From NCBI RefSeq assembly GCF_000150275.1, contig NW_002060945.1, positions 3,619,172-3,683,171 of the forward strand: a stretch of 64,000 bases of DNA, in the 5' to 3' direction. This DNA comes from Trichoplax adhaerens. Lineage: Eukaryota > Placozoa > Uniplacotomia > Trichoplacea > Trichoplacidae. The notes under the pieces are model-generated. The model was not told the origin of the DNA. It saw nothing but the letters and a program-made list of their open reading frames with translations, and did not search any database. Each line of letters opens with the position of its first letter. Position 1 is the first letter of the stretch. The translations under genes and the position numbers were made by a program. Shown here piece by piece: positions 27,265 to 40,600 of the stretch.

Positions 27265-27270
27265 TTTATT
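27265..27270 (-). terminator. Candidate poly(A) signal of TPGS1
   Basis: The + strand reads TTTATT, giving AATAAA on the minus strand about 88 bases beyond the TPGS1 stop codon. Confidence 0.4.
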
Positions 27271-27357
27271 AACTTAATTCTGACAAGAGAATCAATAAGA
27301 AAATATTAGGAGCAGTCATTAAGTAATAAAAGATTTTTTCAATTTACACCTCTCTAG

Positions 27358-30116
27358 CTAGTGATTATGTTTCACTTCCGATTGCGAACGCCTTTTTGCA
27401 TTGAGTTCGTCATCAAAGAACAGCTCACACATTTTTTCAAGGAATTCCTGCTTTTTCATTGTATCCATTTTATGACTTGCCATTTCATTGTAAACCTGAA
27501 GTTTAGAAAAATTTCCAGTCGTATCAGTAAAGTCGAATGTCGCAGCCCGGCCAGCACAAGCAAAACATCTTGTCCAATTCCAATATATACGTCACTGCAT
27601 GTGACTTAAATTAATTTACAATTTGATTCAATGACACCTAACCTCATTTACAGTTTCCGTTATGGCACCAGTACTTAATAATTGAACACTCTCAATCAAG
27701 CTTCAAGAGTAAAAAAAATTAGGGAGTTACTTTCAATCCAATGAATAACAAACAAACGGGATTTCCTTTAATTAATAATTGTAATACTCATTTCTTACAT
27801 AAGATACAATAAACGTATTAAAATCTATAAAGTGTTACTCACCTTTTCGAATTAATTATCAATTGGTTCGCTGCCTGCAATCGGTATAGCAGCCGATAAT
27901 ATAACTCACATGTAATTTCTCCTATATAGAGAGAGAGAGAAAACCATACGTTATCATTGCAAATGATACATAAATACACTTACAGCATAGTTAATTACTT
28001 TTATCCACAACAGCATTATAGCAAATTAACTGTCTATGAGTAAATAGTTATTGTTTTGCACAAATCAAGTAAGGACTTTCAAGCTGTTACCTTTCTCATT
28101 GACATCTAGACTTTCATACAGTACCACTGCTTCTGAATAAAAATCTAACTCAAAAAATAGAATGAGTGTATAAATTAGCCTATATACAATAACGTTACAC
28201 TGTAAAATATCTAGACTACCCTCACCACTTTATAGAAGAAAATTCACAGATTACAAAAATATTGAGGTGTACAGTATAGGTGCTGCATACTATACCTATG
28301 AATAAAAGGCTGTCGCGGATACCCCAGTAGAAAACATCAAAGATAACGGAAGACTCATCGTCTACTTCTAGGTGACTTAGTAATTGACGTTGGATAGAAC
28401 TATTTAAATCCCTGAAAAAGATAATTCAACAGGCTATCAACATTATTTCAATACTATCTATCAATCCAGCCAGTCTAAGAAAGACGTTATTTTAAATATC
28501 AATAGCAAATATATCACAAGTATATATTAGTGAAACTTATTCATGGTAAACGAACTTAACAAAAAATATTCGTATACGTTAAATGTAGGTGTTTACAATA
28601 AATTTTCAATGGAACATCAAGGTTATGATGATTTTCAATAGATACAGTGATATACATTACCTGGTAATTAAGTTAAGTAATTCGTTATAAATTTTTCCAG
28701 TTATACTAGTACCTAGTAAGTTGTTTAAACGAAAAACTACACTTAGGCCCAATATCGATCATATAAATAACAAATATACACAACATTTTCTAGTACTATA
28801 CAGAAGTACTAATACCAATAGTTCAGATATTACAGTAGTATACTCAATCGATTTACTTCGCAGTAATTACTTACATAAGGCTAATACCGTACTCACTTGA
28901 ATCGTCGCTAGCTAGTTGTATGAATGTTTTCTTAACATGTCGCAGAAAGGTAGGTCTTGAGTGATGAACAAGCATCAGATTCTGATATGCTGTACTGATA
29001 TCTGCATTTTCTGTACAAGCATTGCGAAAGCTATAATTGATTGAAAGAAATTGACATAATTTAAGACAAGGGCTTGCGATCGCACATTCAATGATATACC
29101 TTCGATGTTTGCGCGCGTTTTATAACTATTCTTCAAGTAGAAAGACGATGCAACTGTACTACGATACATTTACCATATAAATCTCTAAATCGAATAAAGA
29201 CTTTGTCCTATACATCTATAGTTATAAACTTAGGCTTATAGCCGAAAAAAATGTAATATATGGGGAGTCTACATGCATGGCCAAATTAGCCCTTCTTGGC
29301 AGTTTTTGGCAATACTACCATCACTACTACTATAGGCAGGCTCTTCATAAGCGACTATACTAAACATATGTCTCTCATTTAACTAAATTTAACTAATTAA
29401 GACAAAGATCAAAACTTTATTGATTACGAATAGCGAGGTAATTTTTAACCAAACTACATCATATATATAATATATATATATAATTATTAACTACATAAGT
29501 ACATATTATAAATATTCAATTATCTATTTGAAAATTGATGAAAGATGGATATACATGTTCTTAGTATATACTAAATTCACTTATGCAATACAAGCAACAT
29601 TACAGCTATTGACTAAAATAATCTCGAAATACGTATATCAATTTAACTAGTATTACTCAAGACTGGATAGCGGATACTAATAATTACCGTTGGTGCTCGT
29701 TGAATAACTCTATTATAATATTGAAGTTGCATCTATCCTTGTACAAGATAGTAATTAATTCATAATATCAATTCATGTTGTAAGGGGCACGAATGACACT
29801 CTATCTAATCTACTACGACTTACAATTGGCTTAAAAAATAAATAGGATCATCAGGTTTATTTTCCAGGACAAGGAGTAGGGCGCTTTGTAAATTACTAGC
29901 AACGCCAGCTCGATCTGTAAGATATTAAGTGAAATATACAGTATATAAAATGATCATTGCAGCTAAACTGAAACTAACTGACTGTGCACATTCGTCCTGT
30001 AAAAATTGCAATTACTGTATGTGTATAATGCATCCATAATCATACGCGTAGATTTGATAGCACTCACCCAGATATTCATTAAGTCGGACGCGAGGCCTTA
30101 GGTATTGATCACCCAT
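27358..30116 (-). CDS. TPGS1: TPGS1-like tubulin polyglutamylase complex subunit 1
   Basis: Ten phase-consistent exons give 265 residues (human TPGS1 is about 290): 30116-30068, 29914-29824, 29158-29100, 29010-28897, 28712-28661, 28411-28296, 28132-28091, 27921-27843, 27700-27643 and 27495-27358. The N-terminal helix pair (VASNLQSALLLVLENKPDDP, then IYFLSQF) matches the RIIa/Dpy-30-like dimerisation-docking helices of TPGS1. It is followed by LMLVHHSRPTF, GKIYNELLNLI, EAVVLYESLDV and the conserved C-terminal MKKQEFLEKMCELFF. In mammals TPGS1 is a non-catalytic scaffold of the TTLL1 polyglutamylase complex that modifies axonemal and neuronal tubulin. The start codon is chosen because the exon opens M-G-D-Q and splices in phase into the docking helix. 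The gene is head-to-head with WAC. Confidence 0.88.
27928..27941. repeat. GA/TC microsatellite acting as a polypyrimidine tract
   Basis: A GA dinucleotide run on the + strand becomes TCTCTCTCTCTC on the TPGS1 sense strand. It lies immediately before the TATATAG acceptor of the exon ending at 27921. Confidence 0.6.
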
Positions 30117-30534
30117 GGTTGAAGATAAAACCTATTTCTAGTAATATATTTATATTTTTAAACCAACAATACATGACTCACTACTGCTAGAGTAGTGTAG
30201 TCTATACCGCATAAGCTTAGACTATTGAATTATTATAATAATGTATTATTAATTCTATACACTGTTGCAATATTTTGCAATTTGTTTGAGTTACATTTCA
30301 GTAGATAATCCTTATTCGCATTGGACGAATTGAATGAAATTAAATTGTTATACAATCTAATAGCGAAATCACATGTAGGACAATCAAGTTTTTAGCATGG
30401 AACACACTACAATTCTAAAATATCGAATCATATCGATGCGATTGTAAGTATGTTATGCTGTTGGTACCGGATTCTAACTGTCTATTAACTTCAAATTGGA
30501 CAATATTCCATGGAATTTTCACGGGTTTAGCTAG

Positions 30535-30569
30535 TTCTTCTTCTTCTTCTTCTTCTTTATTATTATTAT
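30535..30569. repeat. (TTC)n/(TTA)n microsatellite
   Basis: Seven TTC units at 30535-30555 merge into TTATTATTATTATG. It is a simple slippage repeat in the TPGS1/WAC intergenic region. Confidence 0.85.
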
Positions 30570-31125
30570 GATTATGAACAAATATCAATATTTATATCCC
30601 TTTGAAGTCAATCCAGTATCCAGGCTTACTATAAGTAGGTAATCCTTTTATGCATTCGATGAATTCAACGAAATTGAATAGCTATACTGTATAATAGCCA
30701 AATTTATAAGTACTCGTATACAGCATAGCCATTTTTCCTAGCTTGGTTCATCCATCAATCCGAACCTACTGAGTAGGAGCCTGTCAGGAATAGCGAAGAA
30801 GACTTGCAGTATCAGCACAGTCAATTATAGTAGTTAGTACTACATGTAATCTACAGTATGATACAGTATAGTACTGTACAGCTCGGATTCGATCACTATA
30901 CAAGTACTCTAACTGGACACGAGCTTAAAGTATTTTAACTGAACTTGTTGTCTATTTCCCAGTTGATTTGTCAAGAATGCATGCGATCCAGACGTACAGA
31001 CAACAAGACTACCTCATTGTTGGTACCAGCGCGCTCGGTCCAGCGGGGCGACACCGTTTTACTAGTTACTACGGCCACCGGGGTGATGTCCCAACGTATT
31101 ATAGCGCTTGGACCTGCTAAACTAC

Positions 31126-31137
31126 CAAGATGGCGCG
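31126..31137 (+). promoter_or_regulatory. YY1/TISU-like element CAAGATGGCGCG
   Basis: It matches the core of the YY1 site and the TISU initiator (AAGATGGCG). It lies 120 bases before the WAC start codon in the GC-richer patch. If transcribed, its ATG opens a 12-codon upstream frame ending in TAG. It could be a transcription-factor site, an upstream ORF, or both. Confidence 0.4.
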
Positions 31138-31251
31138 TTGGACAGCTCCCATGCACTTTCGTCTCTAGTCATTAATCCAACGTGACGGCTTGCAAATCCT
31201 TGTATCTACCCAAATTTTCTCAAGCTAACGAATGAATGAATAAACTTGATA

Positions 31252-34200
31252 ATGGAGAGAGGAAGATCAGGAAGAATTGATGGGTAATTTGGTTGTAGAA
31301 TATGAACTATTCAATTTTTGCAATACTTCTTTATTCACTCTTGAAATATCGATGCTAATCTAGTCAGTAGTCATTAAAAGGGCGATGATAACCGATACCC
31401 TACCTCATCAGTACGACTTTTAATATTCACTGTGCTTTTTTATGCTACACCAGAGCGAGTAGATTGTTAGCATGTTAGTAGAGATTATCAATCCTCCTTG
31501 TTACCGTAAAGTATTCATTGCATAGGACACATATACTAGGCGTACCAATTAATTGTGCACTTTGTTGTCCTCTACAAGTCGAACTAGTTGTATGACAACG
31601 AGTGGAAAACATAGAGGGTATCGCAGGATGTTGCCAATAGTAGATAGTTGAATATACCATAGTAGGATATAATTCCTGTGCAAACTGCGAAATGAAATAC
31701 GATAAAATGCATCAAGCTACAAAATCTGTCAAAAAGTGAACTCACTTCGTAACCGGTATAGCCATACTCCTCAAAAATCCAATTTCAAGCCGTAAATACC
31801 ACTACAGAACACACTACTGTATTAGCATAGCCATCATAATATCCGATTCTTTACTCAAGTTATAATCCGTATATATGCTACCTTAATCGATTCAATCTAT
31901 TCTACATGAAATAAAGAAACTTCTTATCTGATTGTACTCATACTAAACTACAACAGTGAACCAATTCTTTCCTAAAAAGAATATTTTGATGGAGACAAGT
32001 ATCTTGTAAACAGTAGGAAGTAATTCAGACTCAATCTACCTGGCCAATACAATATTGCCGTACAACATGGACTACACAGTTATTGCTTAAGAACTGTGAA
32101 ATAACGTAGAAATGAAAGCCTAAAGAAACGTGTGAACCCACTGAAAATGCATCAGCAACTATTACATTTCTTTACTCTTAAAAATCGACTGAAGTTGATT
32201 TCTTATTGCTTCTGCTTGCAGTGAACAAAATACTCAACTTTTGTTTATTTCGTTATATTCTGTTAATAGGTATCACGATTCACGCCATCAAGATTCTCAT
32301 AGGGTAAGTAAGTTAAAGTAAATTTTAGACAGCCTTTTCTATCCTATTAGACAATCTGTACAATATTTGGTATCGTAATGAAACTATCAAATTGTACTGT
32401 TACTATACACGTACTACTATCAAGTAAGAGATTGATCAGTCAATCAATCTACCCTCAGCTTAAACATTCTATGATCAATAACAGTTGCTTCAGATGAACT
32501 AGACTACACAATATGCTAAAGAAAGTAAAAAGGATATTTGCTATCAATAGTAATTGAAAGAATAATGCGTTACTAGCAAGTCTAGCATAGTATTAGGCCA
32601 ATCACAATTAATAAAACGATTGATTACACCTAAAAGAAGCTATCTTTAGCAAGGGTGTATCATAGTGAGGAAGGAAAATACCGAACAGTTTAATAACCGC
32701 TTGCGATTCATAAATATTACTACTATTATGCTATCGGCTTGCAATTATTGTGAATTCTATCATAAATAAAAACTAGAAAGAAATCGTTCATCTATGTAGC
32801 CTTTAAAAGCTACATTCTATTTTAAATTATTTGTCACTAACGTAGACATTTTTATTTCCCTTTTTCCTTATAGATTCGTGGTAATCATTACGCAATTGTG
32901 CTTACTTATTGTTTTAGATCAAAATACTATACTGTCACGATAGTATATTAGTTTTTCGACTACGGTAGTGGAAGATAAAATGGATTAAACTATGTATCAG
33001 AATGCTGTATGAAGGTCTAGCATACAATTTCTGCAGCCAATATTAGGAATATGACTGATTAACCTGTAATCATTTACTCTACTCATTTATAACAATCTGG
33101 ACTGCATCTACAAAGCATCTTCTGGTCACTCACCAGTAAACAAACGTGATCGCTCTCCAAGGTACTCGAGTCATCATCATCGCCACCATTCTAGATCTTA
33201 CCATACTAGTCAACGACATCGAGGTAATTAATGGTACTTAATTCCGGTTAGATAGTTATAAGCTCTTAACTGCTATAAATATTATATCTACTAACAAAAA
33301 CTTGAAAGACGATAATGTTAACTTGGTTTTTGTATTTTAAATACGAGTACTTGCTAAAATTCTGTATCACTAAACTCGAAAATAATGGAAACATACGATG
33401 ACTTTTGTCCATTAGACATTGCAAACGAAATAATGCGAAATTTTTATGATATTTACATCAATATTTTTTAATATACCTGTGCACTACTGTATAATACGCA
33501 AGAAATAAATACGTTCGAGTTCAGTATACGATTCATTATGTCATCAAACCTTTTATACAACTAATTGGTCTACTTTTACCCTCCACAGAAGCTGATTCTA
33601 CATCGCAATCCTCGAAATACCATCAAACACAGCATACTGAGTCCAGTAATCGAACATCTAGTACTCATGCCGGCCATTCTTCAGATATAATTGCTTCTCA
33701 TAGCAAAAAAACAGTAAGAGTAAGTCCTGAATTAGAATTAACCTACTGCTTTTGCTTATATATGTATATATACAATAAAAGATTGCGCCAAGGTTAATTA
33801 TAGGTGTAACTTCAAAGCAGCAATTATAACACCGAGCTACTGCATTATCAGCTTCTTAACTAATCAATATATACTATCGATATAATAAAGTCTAAAGGAG
33901 ATTGGTCAGAACATATGAGCTCTTCAGGCAGAAAGTATTACTATAACTGTAAAACAGAAGTATCGAAATGGGAAAAGCCAAAGGACTGGATTGAAGATGA
34001 CCCAAAGTACTGATTACTAGCAATATATTGTTCTAACAATTGAAACGAATGTCTTGCACTAATATGGTATTTCTGTTTTTCAATTACTTCTATACCACTA
34101 ATTACTCCAAGATCGAGTCGGTTAAATACTGATTCAGAAAGACGAAAAGGTAGCATTATTATTATCAATATCATCTACGAACATTAAAATCAATAATTTT

Positions 34201-35839
34201 CTCACATATACAGTACCATATTAAGAAAATTTTCACAGCATTATCGGTAACATTGCCATGTAATATGTTCCAATTTTTTTATCTTCCTCTAAAGACACTT
34301 CTAGCCACCATTCTACTGGATTTAATCATACTACATCTAAAAACGGTTCTACTGATCCGCAATTAAGCTCTAGTTCCAAACTCCCTAATACTGACGAGTA
34401 TCCAGTAAAGAAAAATTACATGAGTGATCATTCAGCGCCAGATTTCAAGTACTGCAATACACATCGTCATATTTCTCTATCCTTTAAATGTTCATTATGG
34501 TAAAAATTGGTAGTGAAATATTTATATTGGATCTCCTATCCTTTTATTTCAGCGAACCTCACCATAAACAGAGCACTATCCACGAATTAGTTTCCCCTGA
34601 AGAAGATGATGACGGATTTAATACGGAAGTATCAATACAAAATAAGGGTATTACAAAAGATTGATCATACAACATTCCTTGACTAACATAGTAACTTAAA
34701 GATTTCTGACAACATTAGATCTCAAAATTCTAATAACTAATATCTACGTTTGTTTTAAACTATTCAAAGAAGATCATGATAGCAGAGCATCGATTCAGTC
34801 TCCCTCACAGTCTGTACGTAATTTCTCTCAAATTCTGAAAATATTTAAAGAAATACTCATAGCCCATTCCTTGAAGTAATTAGAATCATTAACTTGATCA
34901 TTTTTCTTGTTTCTATTATATTTATTTATTGATTATGAAATGAATAATTAGCGACGAAAGTCTCAAGGCATCCTTTTGGAGTCAGGTTTGTATCGAAAAG
35001 GCTACATCCTAAACATTAACATGCTCTTTTCAGATGTAATCACATAAATTTTGATATATGATTTTTAAATGTGCTTATGTTTTATTTTCTCAAAGAGCGG
35101 ACCGGAAACTCTTCCATGAATAGTTCTCCCAAGGACATTAATGCGATAGTTAAAAATTCTTTACGGCTAAAATCGAATTCCTCTAATTTTTCTTTAAAAA
35201 CCGATACTATAAATCTTCCACCATCGTTAGGAACAAAACAATATAAAACAATAATTACTTCCTTAGAAGTAGATATACCATTAATTAATCACACTATACA
35301 ACCACCACCGACAACAGTCAATGAAGAATCGAGGCATTCGCGTAATGCTAATCCAGAAGGTGGCATTTACTACAACCAGGTTTAGTTACTATATTCCATA
35401 TCTGATTTAACAGTTCTATAATTTCCGCTACTGAACTTTTGCTTATTAAATTAGGCTGAACATATTGCAAATGATATGCTTTCCCGGTCATGCAGCGATG
35501 CTATTAAATCGAAATTTGAGATCTTTCACGCCAGAACTTATTTAAATATTGCTAGATATAAAGTTGAATGTCATGATCTCAGGTCAGTTCATACTTCGAA
35601 AGAAGTATTACTGTTATAGGCTTTGAATTACGCTGTGCTCGACTTAGTTTAAAAATCTAATATCGGCACAATCATGATAACTGTATGAAGTGTTGGACCT
35701 ATGCAAACAAATTTCTTGCTGTTTACTATTAAAAAGTCACACCTACTTATTTTTTATTTACTATTTTAAAAGACTCCAAGTTTTACTTCGTTCACATACG
35801 CAAGATGACCCCACGGTAATAGAATCTTCGAAAGTATAA
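31252..35839 (+). CDS. WAC: WAC-like WW-domain adaptor with C-terminal coiled coil
   Basis: Fourteen phase-consistent exons give 405 residues (human WAC is 647): 31252-31283, 32270-32303, 32874-32880 (7-nt microexon), 33116-33223, 33589-33713, 33891-34006, 34305-34448, 34553-34647, 34770-34813, 34952-34985, 35096-35379, 35455-35582 and 35773-35839, the last ending in TAA; the list holds thirteen blocks if the microexon is counted once. The N-terminus is rich in His, Ser and Arg. The WW domain (residues about 103-140) has [20 protein letters not shown] then [11 protein letters not shown], nearly identical to human WAC and with both Trp and the Pro. The last exons ([14 protein letters not shown], then [13 protein letters not shown]) form the conserved C-terminal helix. 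In vertebrates WAC partners RNF20/40 in H2B ubiquitination and acts at the Golgi. The first two exons and the microexon are less certain than the rest. Confidence 0.9.
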
Positions 35840-37638
35840 TGGACTGATTGTACAAAGCTATTGTAATTATTTACACATGGCATTGCATTTTCTTAACAAT
35901 TAACATAAAGCAAACTGCAATACCTTGTTAACAGCAATTATTTTACAAATACATTCGAATTAATTTACTTCCATCGATGTCTCACCTAGGAATCTTTACT
36001 ACATCAATGATTTACTAATTTTATAAATAATGATATGGATACTATCATTACGTAATAAAAAGGTTTTCTTCATTTTCCAATACGTGCATGTTTTATTTTT
36101 TACCTTTATTGAATGTAATTACTTTGCTATAATCAAACCAGATATACTGTACGACTACCGCAGACATCATTTTATGACGTAAAGCATAACTTATACTAAT
36201 AGATACACAATATCGAATCAAGCCACGAATTCTTAGCTGCAAATTGATAATACTGGTAACCTTCGACAGACTTACATATACCATAAAAGGAGAAACTTAA
36301 GTTTACTTCAACAGTATTCCATTAATGATTGTCGTTTACTCGCCTAGATCTATCATTTAATCAGTGTTGATAAGATTACAACCAGGACTAGGACTGAAAT
36401 CTGATTAACTACTAAATACATAAAGTCATTGTCGGTTTGTTTCACGTGATATACGTATAACTTCTGCCATGAATATCATAAACTTACAACCGGCATCGTA
36501 ATAATTCAGACAATCTGAAGTAAAACGATATTAATATATACGCTCACCTTTTCTAAAGACGATGTATTTGCATCTACTAAACATAAACTAATTTTGCTGT
36601 AGTTTTACTAACTTCATAAGAGTTCAGAAACGACGTACAAAACGTTTATAACGGAATGTACCACCTTAAGTGATCAACGCGGATAATTATCGAGTCAATG
36701 CACTTCCTTTTTCTTGATCGTAGTCACTTCATACATAAGTTTGGAGACTAGGGAGTACTCTCGTAAATATCATGATTTTCTTCCCCAAGTCCTCAAGAAT
36801 GTAGCCGGTGATTACCTTTCAAGCATCATGCATTCAGGCAATCAATACGAGCATAGTTCAACTAATAGTTTGCCTTAGTGGGATTAAGAGATGAATTTTT
36901 ATTGATATAATATAGCTACATTAATTTCATTCGCTTGCACAAAACCGACCTTGTGTGTTTAATTGCATTCAACTTACCTAATCAACATGCAGATATATTT
37001 TTAAATAAATCCATGTAACGTGTAAGATCAGTAATTTAAAAAGCTCTCGAAGGAACGTAAAAAGTACTTCCATGCGAATAACTTAATGTCACAGTAAACT
37101 TTCCTCATTAGAACGATATGTATATATACATATATATATATATAATCAACCCGTTTATTTGTAACTTGAAACGCGCTTAGTAAGATAGTGTCCTAAGTTC
37201 GCACGAAGCTTACAGTAAACAATAATTACTGGCAAAGTGTTAAAATAAAACTGATAAATTTATTACCCGCGACTTTATTTCAATTGTTTAAAACCACTTA
37301 AACACCACCCGTAATACACAGAACTCAGCGAAATCCTGCTATTTTTATCAGGTAGTTATTATTAAGCTTTGGGCACATTACTCCAACTCTAGACGATAGC
37401 CCTACTAATACATTCTGTTAAGTAGTTAAATCCATAATGAAGTGTAAAATAATCGCCGTAAAGAAGTTACTGACTATAACTAAAGCATACAAAGTAACTA
37501 TAATAATTATATTTATCTTACTACGCATGATAAAGATCAAACAAGCAGCCCCGAGGTTAGCAACTGAATCGTGACTATTTCTAGCTCTACAATAAATACA
37601 CATCATTATGCAAAATTTTAACACGCTTCAATTTAGTT
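35840..37638. other. Convergent intergenic spacer WAC/MPP
   Basis: About 1.8 kb between two stop codons. A + strand AATAAA at 36053-36058 may serve WAC. Minus-strand AATAAA copies (TTTATT at 37259-37264 and 37274-37279) may serve the MAGUK. An AT dinucleotide run lies at 37121-37143. No gene is seen; short frames at 36093-36284 and 37418-37624 lack content. Confidence 0.6.
37121..37143. repeat. (AT)n microsatellite
   Basis: GTATATATACATATATATATATATA is a simple repeat in the convergent spacer between WAC and the MAGUK. A similar run is at 29460-29483 in a TPGS1 intron. Confidence 0.8.
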
Positions 37639-40600
37639 TTAATAAACCCAAGATGTGGGAACCCAAGAACTTTCATTTTGCAAACGCTCGATGATTTCTT
37701 TCAACTTTTCGTAAGTTTCATTAGGATCCAGATTCAAAATAGTTTCATCAATGTAAGAGCCGTACATTTGTTCCATGATATCTGATTCCTCTTTCATCTT
37801 CTGAAAATCAGCATACTACGAAATACATGTTATAATTCCTATCAGAATCAACAAGACCTAAAATAACTCAAATTTAACAGTCGTATTTTATTTAACTTAC
37901 TCTCTTCGTAGAATCTTCATGGCGCTTTTCAAGAATTTCAGCCGACGGTGAAGCAATGAAGACGACATAGGCTTTAAAATTACTTGACTTCAAAGCTTTA
38001 ATTGCCTACAGTGTCAAAAAACGTTCATTTTTATCCTAGTTGCAACTAACAAACTACTGTAGCTTTTCATAATTATATCGAAATCAGCCAATGTTGTTGT
38101 ATTACCTCAGGTATCAAATCCAAGACTACCATCTTTCCGGAGTTCATGACGTCTTTGACCGTTGATGCTCTAGTTCCGTAGTAATTATTTTGATAACGTC
38201 CCCATTCAAGAAATTGGTTGTCCTTTAGCTTACGCCGGAAGTGCTTCTCTGCAACGAAGTGATAATCAACTCCATCTTCTTCTCCCGATTTAGCCGGTCG
38301 AGTCGTATCTAATCATTATTTAAGATAAACTATTAAGGAATTGATAGGTAATTATCTGAGATACGCACATTTCTTTACTTACAAGGAATAGCGATACCAA
38401 GCCTTTCGGGATCACTTTCTACAAGGCGTGTTTTTATGGTTCTTTTCCCAACTCCCTTAGCTCCTAAAAGTCGTTTATTAATTTAATGAGTCTTAACTAC
38501 GTAAACACGTAACCAATATTTAATCAACTATTCCCTAACCGAGAAGATATAAACATTTATGAAATCCTGGCTTCACGCGCACAACTTCTTCATACGTCAC
38601 AACACCATGTCGTTCAAAATCTATAAAAACAATCAGTTCAGACAGTTCGCACTACTATCTGCAAGTAAAAGGAATACGTAAATAACTTACCCATGTTATT
38701 TCTAACGACATACATGGTTTCCAACTTTCTGTCGAGTCCAGTTAAACGAGCTAGAAGAGCTACCAAGAAAATCGTACTATATTAAATATAATCTTTGCAT
38801 CTCCTCTAATTTAAAATACATACAATTTGGGCGCTTAATGGCGCTGCCTGAATGCAAATGTGATTTCCTCCTTTACGAGATAAAAAATAAAATCACTGCC
38901 GGTTAACAAGTATGTAACTAAAATTGAAATAACAAGATTACTATACATATGCTATTAACCTTTCCTCAAACATGGGAGATGGGATGATACCAGTTCCTTT
39001 TTTCCCGGCAACTCTAGCCTGTGTAACATCGACTGCTATTAACGTTTTACCTAAACTATTTCTAGACAAGATCAATGTAATCATGTACCTGCCACCAGTT
39101 CTCGTCATCTAGGTTTACAATTTCCAAGATGTCACCTTTTTCGAACTCTAGTCCAGCATCCTTAGTCGGGATCTGGGGATCTTTTTCAGGATAGTAATTG
39201 AAATATGCTTTCAAGTTCGTCTGAAGTTTAGAATTAGCAAAATCAGTTTATTCTTAATACAACGCATAATTAGCTATAAAAAATAATTTACCTCGCAAAT
39301 ATTCATGCTTTCCTTATAAGATGGCGTGATTTTTAGTGTTACACTCCCAACAGCTCTTCGCTATTTTTAGGTATCAAATATACTGATTGTTACCCACGCA
39401 GTAGATTCAATGATTACTTCATGACACATGATTGATTATACATACAAGTTTATCTTGCAAGAATTCAGGACTAGTTACAGGCTGTCCATCTACTTCCTCG
39501 ATACAATCACCAATGTGAAGAAGACCTTGAACATGAATCATGCTGTCATGCAAAATGCGAGCGACATAACAGTGTCCATTGCGACTACTGATGGTAATAC
39601 CCTGAAACGTAAAAAGTGGCATAATTACCAATTTAATCCGAATACATAATGTGTACGCGAGTATAATGTACAATATACAGACTTAAAACTCTCTTTCGGC
39701 TATAGCAGTAGCCTAAACAAATGCAGAGACTATTAAACTCATACCAATGGTTGATCATCAAATTTCTGCAGTACAACAACGCGAACAGCCTCCGTTGTAG
39801 CGCTATTGATAGCTGGATCAAATGAATCAGGTTCATTTCTATACTTTCTGTTAGCAATTCTATCTAAAGCTTCAACCAATCTCTGTTGCGAATAAAGAAC
39901 GTATTATTTTAACACTTAAAACATGTTCCAATCTTGTATTCAATTAATACAACACTTACCCTAAAATGAGGTTGTTTAAGCATGATATTCAATTCATTAG
40001 CAGTTTCACTTTCTTCCACATCTGGTTCTAGTTCCGAGAGAACCTAATAAAATACACCGCATACTGTTTGTTACGAATAACCTAGCAATGATAACCTGTT
40101 TCTCGGTTTCCCTATCAAATATTACAGCTATTTACATTATCGAATCTGTGCATAAATAAAAATAAATTTCACCTGCTGTAGAGTTTCAGTATTGTTTTTG
40201 TAATCCGTTTCTTCTTCTTGAGACTCTACATTATCATAAGCCTGTATTCAGAATCAGATGATGCAGTTAGAACAATTTTTGTATAGAGCCGCCGACGTAT
40301 AATAATAACAAAAACATACTTTAGTCCGTAACGTTAATTTATAGCTCGCTATATTACGGCAGAGGTTTGATTAGGTGGAAGTAATAAAACCAAAATACAT
40401 CACAATAACTGGTCTATACAATAATCCTGTGCTTATGATACTAACACATATTTTATAATGCAACAAAACTGTACACTACAAGCTATGCTGTGTTGCATTT
40501 GTGAATGGATGTTGTATGATACAGTACAGTAATGCATGCCGTTGTGCATTATTATGGAAAGAAATATTCTCAAATTAAAAGTATCGGGTAGCGGCTGATT

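Larger units (their letters stand above)
22937..27357. other. Repeat-rich gene-free stretch between MPND and TPGS1
   Basis: About 4.4 kb upstream of MPND and downstream of TPGS1. It contains a nested tandem repeat (24640-24895), a perfect hairpin (25426-25448) and a three-copy GTAC-rich array (25382-26580). Open frames of 60-95 codons at 25606-26683 are the same repeat read in several frames. I find no exon with a recognisable protein motif, and no transposase, reverse transcriptase or terminal repeats. Confidence 0.6.
30117..31251. promoter_or_regulatory. Bidirectional promoter region TPGS1/WAC
   Basis: 1,135 bases lie between two diverging start codons. The left part is AT-rich with a (TTC)7/(TTA) microsatellite. 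At 30841-30885 is a short GTAC palindrome group (ATACAGTATAGTACTGTACAG). From about 30960 to 31160 the DNA becomes clearly GC-richer (CCAGCGCGCTCGGTCCAGCG, then GGGC) and ends with CAAGATGGCGCG at about 31126-31137, a YY1-like core. This patch is the most likely transcription start area for WAC. An open frame at 30945-31175 crosses the patch but has no recognisable content. Confidence 0.5.

Noticed and set aside
27498-27642. In-frame minus-strand peptide with IGIGQDVLLVLAGL in the TPGS1 region
   Set aside because: It does not share the frame of the final exon. Exon 27643-27700 joins the exon ending at 27495 in phase 0 without it, so it is intronic.
30945-31175. 76-codon + strand frame and its minus-strand shadow in the TPGS1/WAC spacer
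   Set aside because: Openness is explained by the GC-rich patch (few stops). The peptide has no recognisable features and no splice link in phase to WAC.
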